The notes below the pieces were generated by a model that saw nothing but the letters and a program-made list of their open reading frames with translations, searched no databases and was not told where the DNA came from. The translations under genes and the position numbers were made by a program. This document shows positions 33,100-42,876 of a stretch of 64,000 nt of DNA, one piece after another (positions within the stretch are counted from its first letter, which is position 1; every line of letters starts with the position of its first letter). The DNA is from DATBGO01 sp963695645 (GTDB lineage Bacteria; Actinomycetota; Actinomycetes; Streptosporangiales; Streptosporangiaceae), in contig CAVOHC010000016.1 in assembly GCA_963695645.1 (NCBI GenBank), positions 62,001-126,000 of the forward strand, read 5' to 3'.

Positions 33100-34473
33100 G
33101 TGAGCGATCTCGCCATGCCGCCCTTTCCGCTTGGTTTCACGTGGGGCGTCGCGACCTCCGCCTACCAGATCGAGGGCGCAGTGGCGCAGGACGGGCGCAC
33201 GGACTCGGTCTGGGACGTGTTCTGCCGACAGCCCGGCGCCATCCGTGACGGCGACACAGGCGAGGTAGCGGATGATCACTACCATCGCTGGGCGGACGAT
33301 ATCGAGCTGATGGCACGGCTCGGCGTCACCAGCTACCGGTTCTCCATCGCGTGGCCCCGGGTCCAGCCCGACGGCAAGGGCCCGGCCAATGTTGCCGGGC
33401 TTGACTTTTACGACCAGCTGACCGACGCCCTGCTGGCGCGCGGCATCACGCCGGTGCCGACGCTGTTCCACTGGGACCTGCCGCAGCTGCTCGAAGACAC
33501 CGGCGGCTGGCTGGCCAGGGATACCGCATACCGGTTCGCCGAGTACGCCAGTCTCGCCGCGGGCCGGCTGGCCGACCGGATCCCGCTGTGGATAACGCTT
33601 AACGAGCCATGCGTGGTCACTCTCAACGGCTATGCGCAGGGCACCCACGCGCCGGGGCGGTCGCTCATGCTGGACGCGCTGCCCGCTGCGCACCACCAGC
33701 TACTCGGCCACGGCCTTGCGGCCGCCACCCTGCGGGCGGCCGGCGCCCGGCAGGTGGCGACCACCAACAATTACTCTCCAGCCTGGCCCGCGACCGACAG
33801 CGCGGCCGACGTAGCGGCCGCGGACGCGTTCGACATCCTGCACAACCGGCTGTTCACCGACCCCCTGCTGCTCGGCACCTACCCCGACATGTCCGCGTTC
33901 GGCCATGGCAGCGATGGCCCCGCTGGCGTCCGGGAGGGCGATCTGGCGATCATCTCCGCGGACCTGGACGCGCTCGGTGTTAATTACTACAACCCGGCCA
34001 GGCTCTCCGCGCTGACCGGCGGGCCGATGCCGTTCCGCAGGGAGAAGATCCCCGGCTATCCGTTGACCGCCTTCGGCTGGCCGGTGATCCCGTCCGGCCT
34101 GAGCGAGCTGTTGACCGGGCTGCGCGACCGTTATGGCAGGGCCTTGCCGCCCGTCTATATCACCGAGAATGGCTGCTCGACAGATGACGAGCCCGCACCT
34201 GACGGCACCGTCGATGACCAGGCCCGGATCAGTTACCTCGACGGCCACGTCCGGGCGTTGCGCGACGCGATGACGGCGGGCGTCGACGTGCGCGGGTACT
34301 TCGTCTGGTCCCTGCTGGACAACTTCGAGTGGGCGCAGGGATACCGCCAGCGCTTCGGGATCGTGCACGTCGACTTCGCGACCCAGCGGCGGTCGCCGAA
34401 GGCATCATTCGGCTGGTACCGGAACCTGATCGCCGCCCAGCATGCGCCGCGCAGCGCTGATCCTGGCGACTGA
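33100..34473 (+). CDS. beta-glucosidase, glycoside hydrolase family 1
   Basis: 457 residues, the normal GH1 length. The acid/base Glu is E169 in TLNEP, and the nucleophile is E356 in ITENG. The N-terminal signature FTWGVATSAYQIEGA and the C-terminal WSLLDNFEWAQGY are intact. No signal peptide, so it probably cleaves imported cellobiose or other beta-glucosides inside the cell. The start is GTG at 33100 (alternative ATG 33115), with a likely leaderless mRNA. No sugar transporter or LacI regulator is next to it. Confidence 0.94.
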   Translation: MSDLAMPPFPLGFTWGVATSAYQIEGAVAQDGRTDSVWDVFCRQPGAIRDGDTGEVADDHYHRWADDIELMARLGVTSYRFSIAWPRVQPDGKGPANVAGLDFYDQLTDALLARGITPVPTLFHWDLPQLLEDTGGWLARDTAYRFAEYASLAAGRLADRIPLWITLNEPCVVTLNGYAQGTHAPGRSLMLDALPAAHHQLLGHGLAAATLRAAGARQVATTNNYSPAWPATDSAADVAAADAFDILHNRLFTDPLLLGTYPDMSAFGHGSDGPAGVREGDLAIISADLDALGVNYYNPARLSALTGGPMPFRREKIPGYPLTAFGWPVIPSGLSELLTGLRDRYGRALPPVYITENGCSTDDEPAPDGTVDDQARISYLDGHVRALRDAMTAGVDVRGYFVWSLLDNFEWAQGYRQRFGIVHVDFATQRRSPKASFGWYRNLIAAQHAPRSADPGD

Positions 34474-34670
34474 TGATGACCAGTACGGTCGCCTGGCCGC
34501 GGGCAGCAAGCGCCGGCGAGGGCAGCTGACTTGTAGCGGCCGGCGACCGCCCTGGGTCAGCCGCGCCGAACACCCTCGGTCCGGTCTCGTCGATGAACGT
34601 GCAGGGGAAACGCGACGCGCGCAGCGGGCCACTGCGGGCCGCGGATCTGCAGTAGCGCTATCGTCTGGCT

Positions 34671-35489
34671 ATGTCCGGAACCGGTCCTGTTGAGCAGCCA
34701 GATCATGCGATCCACGAAGCGCTAGCCCGTTCGGCGGCGGACGGCGCCTGCGGCTTCTTCTTTGATTTTGATGGCACCCTGTCGCCGATCGGGCCCGATC
34801 CCGAAGCCGTCCAGCCAGTGCCCGGGGTCATTGACCAGCTCAGGGACCTCGCCAGGCTGGCCGAGAAGGTCGGCATCATTTCCGCCCGCCCGGTGAGCTT
34901 CCTGGCCAGCCGGTTCGGGGATGCCCGCGACCTATCGCTGTACGGCCTTTACGGGCTTGAGGCCATCCGCAACGGCGTCACGGCCACCGATCCGGAGGCG
35001 GAACGCTGGCTGGCCGCGATCCAGGCGGTCCTGGAATCGGCCAAGAACGAACTGCCGCCTGAGGTCTTTATCGAAGATAAGCGGCTGGCCGTCGGACTTC
35101 ATTACCGCCAGCATCCGGAGCGCCGGGCCGAAGCGGAGGAATGGGCGCGGGCCAAGGCGCGCGAGTACGGGCTAGCGGAGCAGCCGGGCCGGATGGTCAT
35201 CGAATTGAAGCCGCCGATCTCGATCGACAAGGGCACCGTGCTGCGCGCCGAGATCGGCTTCCTGCGGTCCATGTGGTATTTCGGCGACGACGTCGCAGAC
35301 GCGCAGGGCTTCGACGCGCTCCGCAGCCAGCATGAGCGGGATTCCAGCTTCTTTGGGGTATGCGTGGCCGTGGCAAACAGCGAGGTCGGTCATGCGCTTA
35401 CGGACCGGGCCGATTTCTCGCTAGCCTCGCCGGCGGCCATGCCTGCTTTCCTGGCCGCGGCGATCGAGCAGTTCTCCGCGGCCAGCTAG
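34671..35489 (+). CDS. otsB: trehalose-6-phosphate phosphatase
   Basis: 272 residues of the HAD-family OtsB type, releasing trehalose from trehalose 6-phosphate. The catalytic DFDGTLSPI has D32 and D34; later motifs include RQHPERR, ELKPPISIDKGTVL and FGDDVADAQGF. The trehalose-phosphate synthase (otsA) is not in the window. TATCGT at 34659-34664 lies six bases before the ATG at 34671 with no ribosome site, so the mRNA may be leaderless. Confidence 0.93.
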   Translation: MSGTGPVEQPDHAIHEALARSAADGACGFFFDFDGTLSPIGPDPEAVQPVPGVIDQLRDLARLAEKVGIISARPVSFLASRFGDARDLSLYGLYGLEAIRNGVTATDPEAERWLAAIQAVLESAKNELPPEVFIEDKRLAVGLHYRQHPERRAEAEEWARAKAREYGLAEQPGRMVIELKPPISIDKGTVLRAEIGFLRSMWYFGDDVADAQGFDALRSQHERDSSFFGVCVAVANSEVGHALTDRADFSLASPAAMPAFLAAAIEQFSAAS

Positions 35490-35496
35490 CACTCCT

Positions 35497-36309
35497 ATGC
35501 CGGCTTCGCCGTCCAGTCCGCCCCAGTCCGTCATCGTCACCAGGCTCCGGGCCGCCGGCTGTGTCTACGCCGAGGACGAGGCGCGGCTGCTCATCTCCGC
35601 GGCCCGGACGGCGGCCGATCTCAGCGACATGGTGGCACGGCGCGCCGCGGGCCAGCCCATCGAACACGTCATCGGCTGGGCTGAGTTCTGCGGCCTGCGG
35701 ATCGCCGTGGACCGAGGGGTCTTCGTGCCTCGCCGCCGCACCGAGTTCCTCGTCCGCCAGGCCGCCGCGCTCGCCCGCCGGGCCGACGCCCGGCGGCCAG
35801 CCGTCGTAGTTGACTTGTGCTGCGGCTCAGGCGCGCTGGGCGCCGCGCTGGTCGCAGCCCTGGGCCAGGTCGAATTGCATGCTGCCGACATCGATCCGGC
35901 CGCTGTGCGATGCGCCCGGCGCAACATCGCCGCCGCCGGCCAGGTCTACGAAGGTGACCTGTACGACCCGCTGCCCGCGACGCTGCGGGCCAGAGTCGAC
36001 ATCCTGGTCGCCAACGTGCCCTACGTGCCCGCCGAGGAGATCGGGCTGCTGCCGGCGGAGGCTCGCGTCCACGAGGCACGGGTTGCGCTCGACGGCGGCG
36101 CGGACGGCCTCGACGTGCTGCGGCGGGTGACCGCCGCGGCGCCACCCTGGCTGGCACCGGGCGGCCACCTGCTGATCGAGACCAGCGAGCGCCAGGCGCC
36201 GCAGGCCGTCGAGACCGTCGGACAGGGCGGCCTCATCCCTCGGCTGGCCCGGTCCGATGAGCTGAATGCCACCGTCGTGATCGGAACTAACCAGCCCGCT
36301 CGGAGTTGA
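35497..36309 (+). CDS. PrmC/HemK-like N5-glutamine methyltransferase
   Basis: 270 residues. A helical N-terminal domain is followed by a Rossmann SAM-binding fold with motif I DLCCGSG (106-112) and motif IV NVPYVP (173-178). Canonical PrmC has NPPY; the NVPY variant marks a second actinobacterial group annotated as putative glutamine methyltransferases. The substrate may be a release factor or another protein. It follows otsB by seven bases and overlaps the 3' end of the convergent oxidoreductase by 23 bases. Confidence 0.85.
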   Translation: MPASPSSPPQSVIVTRLRAAGCVYAEDEARLLISAARTAADLSDMVARRAAGQPIEHVIGWAEFCGLRIAVDRGVFVPRRRTEFLVRQAAALARRADARRPAVVVDLCCGSGALGAALVAALGQVELHAADIDPAAVRCARRNIAAAGQVYEGDLYDPLPATLRARVDILVANVPYVPAEEIGLLPAEARVHEARVALDGGADGLDVLRRVTAAAPPWLAPGGHLLIETSERQAPQAVETVGQGGLIPRLARSDELNATVVIGTNQPARS

Positions 36310-37726
36310 TCCCCAGGTCGGCCAGGGCGGCGCGGGCGGCGCCCGCGCCGCACATCCCATGTACCCCGCCCCCGGGCAGCGTGGACGACGAGCAAATGTA
36401 GACGCCGGGGATGGCGGTGCGGTACGGATTCCATCTCAGCGTGGGGCCGACCACCGTCTGGCGCAGCGTGGCGGCACCGCCATTGATGTCGCCGCCCACG
36501 TAGTTCGGATTGTGCTCCTCCGCCAGCGCCGCGGTAGTGGTCGCCCGGGCCAGGACGATGTCGCGGAAGCCCGGCGCGAAGCGCTCGATCTGCGCTTCGA
36601 TCCGCTCGGTCATGTCAACCGTCGAGCCTGGCGGCACATGGCAGTAGGCCCACAGCGTCTGCTTCCCTGCGGGAGCCCGGGTCGAATCCGCGACGCCGGG
36701 CTGGACCACGATGCAGTAAGGGTGCTCAGGATGGCGGCCGGCGGCCACCTCCGACTCGCTGCGCACGACCTCGGCAAGAGTGCCGCCGAGATGCACGGTC
36801 GCCGTTTCCCTGCATACATCGGCTGTCCACGGGACCGGCTCCGCGAGAGCCCAGTCGACCTTGCAGATGCCCGGTCCGTACCTGAACCGGCCGAGTGCTC
36901 CGGCATACGCCGGTGGCAGCCGGTCCCCACCGATCGCGATCAGCTGGCGCGGAGTGACGTCGAGCAGGATCGCCCGGGCAGCCGGGAGGCTGTCCAGCGC
37001 CGAGATCCAGCGGCCAGTGATGATCTTGACGCCCAGCGTGGTCAGCTCCTCGGTCAGGGCGTCGACAAGCCGTGCGCTGCCGCCTTCGACGACCGGCCAG
37101 CCCACCGAATGGGCGAGCATCGTGAAAAGGAGCCCGAAGCCGCTGGTCAGCGGGGCCTCCAGCGGCCTGACGGCATGTGCGGCCGCGCCTGCGAGCAGCG
37201 CACGGCCCTCATCGGTGGAGAATCGCCGGGCCAGCCAGCTGGCCGGGGCCACGCCGCTGAGGCCGAACCTGGCCATCGCGAGCGGGTGCCTGGGGACGGA
37301 TCGCAGCGGGGCGAGAACGGTCGGCACGATCAGCTCGGCGTCCCTGACCAGCGGGCCGAGGAGCCGCCGGTAGGCGGCCGCGTCCGGGCCGAGGCCGTGC
37401 GCCGTCTCGGCAACCGAGCCATGGACCGCGGCGGCGCGGCCGCCATCGAGCGGGTGCGCGAACGCCACCCGCGGAAACCGGAGCCTGACCCCGTGCGCAG
37501 CGAGGTCCGCCTGCCGGAAAAACGGCGAGGCGGCAGCGAGCGGGTGGACCGATGAGCAGACGTCGTGACGGAAGCCGGGCAGGGTGAGCTCCTGGGTCCG
37601 GCAGCCGCCGCCTGGCGTGTCGGCGCCCTCGAGAACCTCGACGGCAACGCCTGCCCTGGCCAGGGTCAGCGCAGCAGCCAGCCCGTTAGGCCCGGAACCG
37701 ACCACGATTGCGTCTGGCGGACTCAC
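36287..37726 (-). CDS. FAD-dependent oxidoreductase, phytoene desaturase/amine-oxidase-like
   Basis: 479 residues. The dinucleotide-binding motif is VVGSGPNGLAAALTLARAG (residues ~8-26), followed by the VEVLEGADTPGGGCRTQE loop typical of the carotenoid desaturase family; the C-terminal FAD contact is GVYICSSSTLPGGGVHGMCG. No carotenoid biosynthesis genes are nearby, so the substrate is not known. GTG at 37726 overlaps the MBL hydrolase stop (GTGA), giving an operon cNMP-binding protein, MBL hydrolase, oxidoreductase. Confidence 0.87.
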   Translation of the reverse strand: MSPPDAIVVGSGPNGLAAALTLARAGVAVEVLEGADTPGGGCRTQELTLPGFRHDVCSSVHPLAAASPFFRQADLAAHGVRLRFPRVAFAHPLDGGRAAAVHGSVAETAHGLGPDAAAYRRLLGPLVRDAELIVPTVLAPLRSVPRHPLAMARFGLSGVAPASWLARRFSTDEGRALLAGAAAHAVRPLEAPLTSGFGLLFTMLAHSVGWPVVEGGSARLVDALTEELTTLGVKIITGRWISALDSLPAARAILLDVTPRQLIAIGGDRLPPAYAGALGRFRYGPGICKVDWALAEPVPWTADVCRETATVHLGGTLAEVVRSESEVAAGRHPEHPYCIVVQPGVADSTRAPAGKQTLWAYCHVPPGSTVDMTERIEAQIERFAPGFRDIVLARATTTAALAEEHNPNYVGGDINGGAATLRQTVVGPTLRWNPYRTAIPGVYICSSSTLPGGGVHGMCGAGAARAALADLGINSERAG

Positions 37727-38564
37727 AGCCCGAGTATGCCTTGCCCCGCGGCCACGGTGACCGGCACGGCCGCCCCGGCGAGCCTGCGGCCCAGCTTGTC
37801 GAGTTCGTCGTCGACCCGGTCCGGCCGGTGGTGGAACAGCACTGCGCGCCTGGCCCCGGCCGCTGCTGCCAGGCCAACCGCATAGTCCGCCGCCGCGTGA
37901 CCGAACGAGGCCTCGGCGGCCAGTTCCTCGGGCAGCAGCGACGCGTCATGCACCAGGACATCCGCGTCCTTCGCCAGCGTCGTGGCGGCGGTGTGATACT
38001 CGCCCCAGCCGTCAGGTCCCGGCCCGAGGAGGGTCGGGCAGTGGTCAGGGAGGTAGGCGAGGACCGAACTGCCGTCGCTGACCCGGTAGCCGAGCGTCCT
38101 GCCGCCCTTGTGCGGGATCTCCCGTGCCTCGATGTCGAATCCTCCGGTTGCGTAGTGTCCTGGCGCGAGAGCCCCGAACGTCCACGCGCCCCGCAGGTCG
38201 CGCGGCCGGACCGGGAAATGCGGTGGCGACATGCCTCGCTCGAGCACCGCCTCGGCGCAGGTGCCGTCCTCCTGTTCGGGTAGCAGCAGCGTGACCCGGG
38301 CGCCTTCGGTGTCCCCGGCCTGAAAGAACGGCAGCCCGTGCACGTGGTCCCAGTGCAGGTGCGAGAGCAGGATAGTGCCGGCGAAGGGCCGCCGGCGAGC
38401 AGCGGCGTGACCTGCCGCAGGCCGGTACCTGCGTCGAGGATGAGCGTCGGCGCCGGGTCGTTGTCGAGGGCGACGGCCAGGCAGGAGGTGTGACCGCCGT
38501 AGCGGACGAACTCAGCTCCTGGGGCCGGGGTCGACCCGCGGGTTCCGCAGAAGTACACGCGCAC
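37723..38564 (-). CDS. MBL-fold metallo-hydrolase, interrupted by a frameshift
   Basis: A metallo-beta-lactamase fold hydrolase of about 280 residues. The N-terminal ~60 residues (VYFCGTRGSTPAPGAEFVRY, LILDAGTGLRQVTPLLAG) are in one frame from a GTG at 38564. The metal-binding HLHWDH and the remainder (GLPFFQAG, LAYLPDHCPTLLG, LVHDASLLPEE, VLFHHRPDRVDDELD) are in another. Adding one base in the GGGCCGCCGGC run near 38387-38397 restores LLAGRPFAGTILLSHLHWDH. It follows the cNMP-binding gene by three bases and may act with it. Some MBL proteins are cyclic-nucleotide phosphodiesterases, but nothing here proves that. Confidence 0.82.
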
Positions 38565-38567
38565 CGG

Positions 38568-39692
38568 TCAGGCCCGGCCGGCGTCTTCGCGCCGGTGACC
38601 GCCTGCCAGCTCCTCCAGGGCGGACCTGTCGGCCTGGCCGGCGTCTTCGCGCCGGTGACCGCCGGCCAGTTCCTCCAGGGCGGACCTGTCGAGCTGGCCT
38701 GCGTCTTCGCGCCGGTGACCGCCGGCCAGTTCCTCCAGGGCGGACCTGTCGAGCTGGCCTGCGTCAACCGCCGCAACCCGGCAGGCCGTGACCGCGACGA
38801 GCGAGGACGTACGGACGCCGCCCTCAAGATGGGCCCGTTCGCCGAGCAGCGCGCCAGGCCCGTACTCGGCGAGCGGTTCGCCGTCCCGGTCCACCCGGAT
38901 CACCCCGTCCAGGACCAGGTAGACGTCGGTTCCCTGCTCGCCCTGCCGGACCAGCGTCGCCCCGGCGGGCACCCGGCTGATGACCGGCCTGGCGCCGCCG
39001 TGCATCAGCTGCACCGACAGTGAGCGCTCCAGGGCTGTCTCGACCGCGGTGACCAGCGCCGGCGAGTCGGCGTCCCCCCAGGGGCTGTGCCGCCCGAATG
39101 ATGTGCGGTACCACTCACGGTAGTCAGTGAGGCCCGACTTGTGCGTGAGCCTGCCGTCGTGGCCGTAGACCCAGTGCCTGGGGAAGCTGCTCGCCCCGGT
39201 CATCTCGGCCGTTGCGCTGCCATCGGAGCGCAAGGTGAGCGACAGCGTGGTCCATACCAGCGGCGCCTGCCACTGGACATACGGGCGGCGCCGTACCCGC
39301 CGCGGAGCGGGAAGGCCGGTCCGTCCCCCGACCGTCTGAGCGAAGCGCACCCAGCCGTCGCCTCGCTCGGGGGGATGGCGCACGTCGGGCAGCAGGACGG
39401 CCTGGAAGGTGTGGCTGGCGCCGCCGAGCCGTACCGTTGTGGCGCCGATCAGGCCGGCCCCGGAGTAGCCGCAGTCGCCGACCGCGCCGGAGTCATCCAC
39501 GTCGATCCACGCGCGCAGGACATTGCCGAACCGGAATCTGTCCGCCGTACGGAGCGCCTCAAGGTCCCCGAGCACGTCGGGCAGGGGATCGTCGTAGTGG
39601 GTGAACCCGGCGTCGAAGGCCAGCCTGGCACCGCCCTCGATAGCCTCCGACGGGATCCATGACAGCGAGGTGACCGAGCTTTCGTAGCGCAT
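38568..39692 (-). CDS. cyclic nucleotide-binding (CAP_ED) domain protein
   Basis: 374 residues. An unassigned N-terminal ~230 residues (beta rich, SGAGLIGATTVRLGGASHTF, PYVQWQAPLVWTTLSLTL) is followed by a cNMP-binding domain: ISRVPAGATLVRQGEQGTDV, YLVLDGVIRV, and a phosphate-binding cassette GERAHLEGGVRTSSL. No DNA-binding domain, so it is not a Crp regulator. The C-terminus repeats a 20-residue unit (DAGQLDRSALEELAGGHRRE) three times. ATG at 39692 (MRYESSVTSLSW); a longer start at 39746 is possible. A nucleotidyl cyclase is encoded 3.2 kb away. Confidence 0.8.
   Translation of the reverse strand: MRYESSVTSLSWIPSEAIEGGARLAFDAGFTHYDDPLPDVLGDLEALRTADRFRFGNVLRAWIDVDDSGAVGDCGYSGAGLIGATTVRLGGASHTFQAVLLPDVRHPPERGDGWVRFAQTVGGRTGLPAPRRVRRRPYVQWQAPLVWTTLSLTLRSDGSATAEMTGASSFPRHWVYGHDGRLTHKSGLTDYREWYRTSFGRHSPWGDADSPALVTAVETALERSLSVQLMHGGARPVISRVPAGATLVRQGEQGTDVYLVLDGVIRVDRDGEPLAEYGPGALLGERAHLEGGVRTSSLVAVTACRVAAVDAGQLDRSALEELAGGHRREDAGQLDRSALEELAGGHRREDAGQADRSALEELAGGHRREDAGRA
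38581..38760 (-). repeat. 60-bp x3 in-frame tandem repeat
   Basis: Three 60-bp units in exact register, the last two identical, encode the 20-residue repeats at the C-terminus of the cNMP-binding protein. Confidence 0.95.
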
Positions 39693-39823
39693 AAGGCCAT
39701 GATCGGCCGCCGCGGGGGCATCGTCCAGGGTGCTGGCTGGCATCACCGGGTGTGCCTAGCACCACAAAGCGCGAGCAGACCGGCCTGCGGGGCAGCATCC
39801 CCGGATTCGGGATGCCTGCACGG

Positions 39824-40075
39824 ACCGGATGAACCGCACAGCATGCCGCGGACCGGATCAACCGCACAGCATGCCGCGGACCAGATGAACCGCACAGCAT
39901 GCTGCGGACCGGATCAACCGCACAGCATGCCGCGGACCAGATGAACCGCACAGCATGCTGCGGACCAGATGAACCGCACAGCATGCTGCGGACCAGATGA
40001 ACCGCACAGCATGCTGCGGACCAGATGAACCGCACAGCATGCTGCGGACCAGATGAACGGCACAGCATGCGGAGG
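39824..40075. repeat. 28-bp x9 minisatellite in the gap between FtsX and the cNMP-binding gene
   Basis: Nine contiguous 28-bp units (ACCAGATGAACCGCACAGCA plus TGCTGCGG) start at 39824 and recur every 28 bp to 40075. Each contains CAGCATGCTG or a near match, a 10-bp palindrome. There are no spacers, so it is not a CRISPR array. The period is not a multiple of three and no gene spans it; the 405-bp gap (39693-40098) holds nothing else recognisable. Confidence 0.95.
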
Positions 40076-40098
40076 CGGACAATCGGGCCGGCTCCCGC

Positions 40099-42523
40099 TC
40101 ATTCCGCGCGCAGGACATCCGCCGTGTTCAGCCGCGCGCTGAGCCGACCAGGCCGGAACGCGATGGCGTTCGCGGCAAGGATCGCCACCGGAATCATGAG
40201 CATGATCAACGGCAGCGGCGTGCTAGCGCCGGGCGAGAGGCCGAGGTTCCGGGCGAAGAGCCCCCATGCCCAGTGACCGGCTGCCACACCGAGCGGCAAA
40301 CCGACCAGCAGGGCCAGCCCGGTAAGCGTCGTGACCTGCCATGCGGTGACTGCGCTCAGCTGGCTGCGCGCCATTCCGAGGGCTTTCAGGACCGCGAAGT
40401 CGCGGCGCCGGCGGCGCGATGAGGCCACCACGAACTGGCCGAGTACCGCCAGCGCCAGCGCGGCGAAGATGCCGGCGAGCACCTCCGGGGTGCCGTCGAT
40501 CCTCGCATAGCCGGTCACCCCGTTCGGGCGCTGGTCGGTAAGGACGCACGTCGACTGCTGGACGCTGGCGCAGAACGGTCCGATGGCCCGCTCGAAGCCG
40601 GCGATCTCCGCCGGCCGGCGCGAGCCCCGGGCAAAGCGGACCAGCACGAAGTTGTACCCGCTCCCGGTGGCCGCCGCCTGCGGCTCGAGGCGGCTGGCGG
40701 TCACGACCGCGCCGTCGCCGAGGTCGGTCGGCGTGAAACTGCCCTCGCCGAAGCCAGGCAGGATCGCGCGGCCCACGATCAGGTCGCGCTGCTGGCGGCC
40801 GCCGACCGTGACCGGCACCGACTGGCCCACCCGCAGCCCGGTCCGCCGGAGCACCGAGGTGCCGAGCACGATCTCGTGCTCCGAGCCGGGCGGGCGGCCG
40901 GCCAGCAAGGTCGGCGCGATCAGCTGGCCCCGGCCCGCGGCCAGCCCGATCGCCGGAACGACGGCACCGCCGACTCCCACCGTGCCGTGAATGCCGAAGG
41001 TCCAGCCGGCGATACCGGGAACGCGGGCCACGATGGCGTCGAACCGCTGCGGCGTGATGGTGCCGAACTGAAGCTCCACCGAGACATCCCAGTCCTGGCC
41101 GTACAGGCGCGGCGTCCGCACGAGGTGCAGCAGGCACGCGCCGAAGGTGACGGCGGCTGCCACCGCGGTCGCGGACAGGGCCAGGCCAACCAGGACGCTG
41201 CGCCGGCCCTGCGCCGCGTCCCTGGCCCGGATCAAAGACGAGATGCGCGCCCGTCACGGCGGTCACCGGGGCGCCGGATCGGGCGAGCCAGTCGACGGCT
41301 CCCGTGCGGCGTCCGGGTAGCCGCGCCGCGTTGCGCTCGGCGGGAAGCCGGGCCGCTGCGTGCCGCCAAGCTGGCCAGGCGGCCCCCGCGAGCAGCAGCG
41401 CCACGATCGCGCCGGAGCCTGCGGCGAGCACCGGGATGTCAGCACTCAGGCCAGGATGTGGTTCGGCGAGCCTGGCCGGCCCGATCGGCATCAGCGGCGA
41501 CGCCACGACCGCCGCACCGCAGGCCACGACCGCTCCCACGGCGGCGGCCAGGCCCACCTCCGCCAGGCCGGCGGCGGTCAGCTGGCCGCGGGTCATTCCG
41601 AGCGCGGCGAGGGTGGCATTGTCCGACGATGACACCCGCAGCAGCCGCGAGGCCGCCTGGCCGACGATGAGCAAGGCGGTCACCGCGAGAATCAGCGCGA
41701 ACAGCGCCAGCGACACCGCCTGGGGGCGGATCGCCCGCTCGATGGTGGCCGCCTGCACGGCCTCGTCGGCCACGAACACCTGGCCCCCGGTAGGGGGAAA
41801 CCGGCGGGCGAGCGCTTGTGCCTCATGACCGAAGCCGCTCGGTGTCACGCCGGGCCGCAGTTTCACGTACGCCCCGTCGAATGCCTGGTAGCGGGGGCCG
41901 AGCTCGCGGAACAGTGCGGTGCTGGCCCTGATGACCGGGGTCTTGTCCAGGGTCGTTACGGCAACGACCGAGCCGCGGTCCACCATGATGCCGACCACGC
42001 GCTCGGACATCCGCCGGACGTGCCTGAGGTCCGATCCGGCGACCGCACCCAGGGTGAGCCTGCTGCCGACATGAAGACGCAGGTCCTGCGCGGCGATCTG
42101 GTTGACCATCACCTCGCCTGGCTGGTCTGGCTTCGGCTGGCGCCCGGCGAGCAGCTTCGGGATCTCCAGCAGATGGCCGAATCTGCCGTCCAGCGGCGCG
42201 CTGACCACTGCCTGCTGGTTCAGCTTCCCGCCCGGTCCGACGGGTTGTGCCTGTAGCCCGGCAATCGGCGCGATGGCCGCCGCCCCGGGCAGGCCGGCCA
42301 GCGCGTCGTCGTAGCCGCCGACTCCCGAGCCGGCTGGCGCGACGAGGACATCGGAGGCCCGCGACGCCACCAGGAACCTGGGGTACGCGCTGGCGGTGCG
42401 CCGGGCGCCCGCCACGGCCGTGAGGACCGCCCCGCCAGCCAGGCCTACCAGCAGCACCAGGACCACCCAGCCCCGCCACCCTGTGGCGAGCTGGTAGGCC
42501 ACCAGCCTGCGGATAGCGCGCAT
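40099..42523 (-). CDS. FtsX-type ABC transporter permease, interrupted by a frameshift
   Basis: Together about 808 residues of a duplicated-FtsX permease like the one at 1258-3756. The first part (MRAIRRLVAYQLATGWRGW, AGGAVLTAVAGARRTASAYP, LAALGMTRGQLTAAGLAEVG) runs from ATG 42523 to about 41240. The second (RDAAQGRRSVLVGLALSATA, FAVLKALGMARSQLSAVTAW) is in another frame and ends at 40099. Two missing bases in the GCGCGC run near 41250 (or one extra) would join them. AAGGAGG lies five bases before the ATG. It may pair with the LolD-like ATPase at 44277-45017, on the opposite strand. Confidence 0.85.
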
Positions 42524-42580
42524 CACGCCTCCTTGTGACGAAACGGACCGACCAACCTTAAGCTCCTGCTGCGACCTGGG

Positions 42581-42615
42581 CCAGGGGTGTCACCCGCGGG
42601 AGGTGACACCCCTGG
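42581..42615. promoter_or_regulatory. 14-bp perfect inverted repeat between divergent FtsX and cyclase genes
   Basis: CCAGGGGTGTCACC (42581-42594), a 7-base loop, and GGTGACACCCCTGG (42602-42615). Each arm also contains GGTGnCACC, itself palindromic. It lies between two divergent genes without a T-run, so it fits an operator shared by both better than a terminator. The rest of the 353-bp gap shows no gene. Confidence 0.5.
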
Positions 42616-42876
42616 CGCCCCCGGGGCGGGTCGGCGGCCTGGTTACCTCACGATTTGGATGCCCTCCTGGGATGTCTGACTAGGCGGCCGGCTCGGAATG
42701 TCGCGGTCCCGCGGGCTCCGCCATGGCATGCGCGGCTTGGCCTACCGACGACGGTGCCCGGTGGCGCGGGCGCGGGCCAGGATGGTGCCAGGCATCCGCA
42801 TGGTGTGCCTGCCACCACCTGCTCCGGGGAGGCTGCTCACTGGCAGCAACGGCCGGTTTGCGGGAAAACTGACTGG

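Noticed and set aside
39824..40075. 28-bp periodic array considered as a CRISPR
   Set aside because: The units are contiguous with no spacers, and there are no cas genes in the window.
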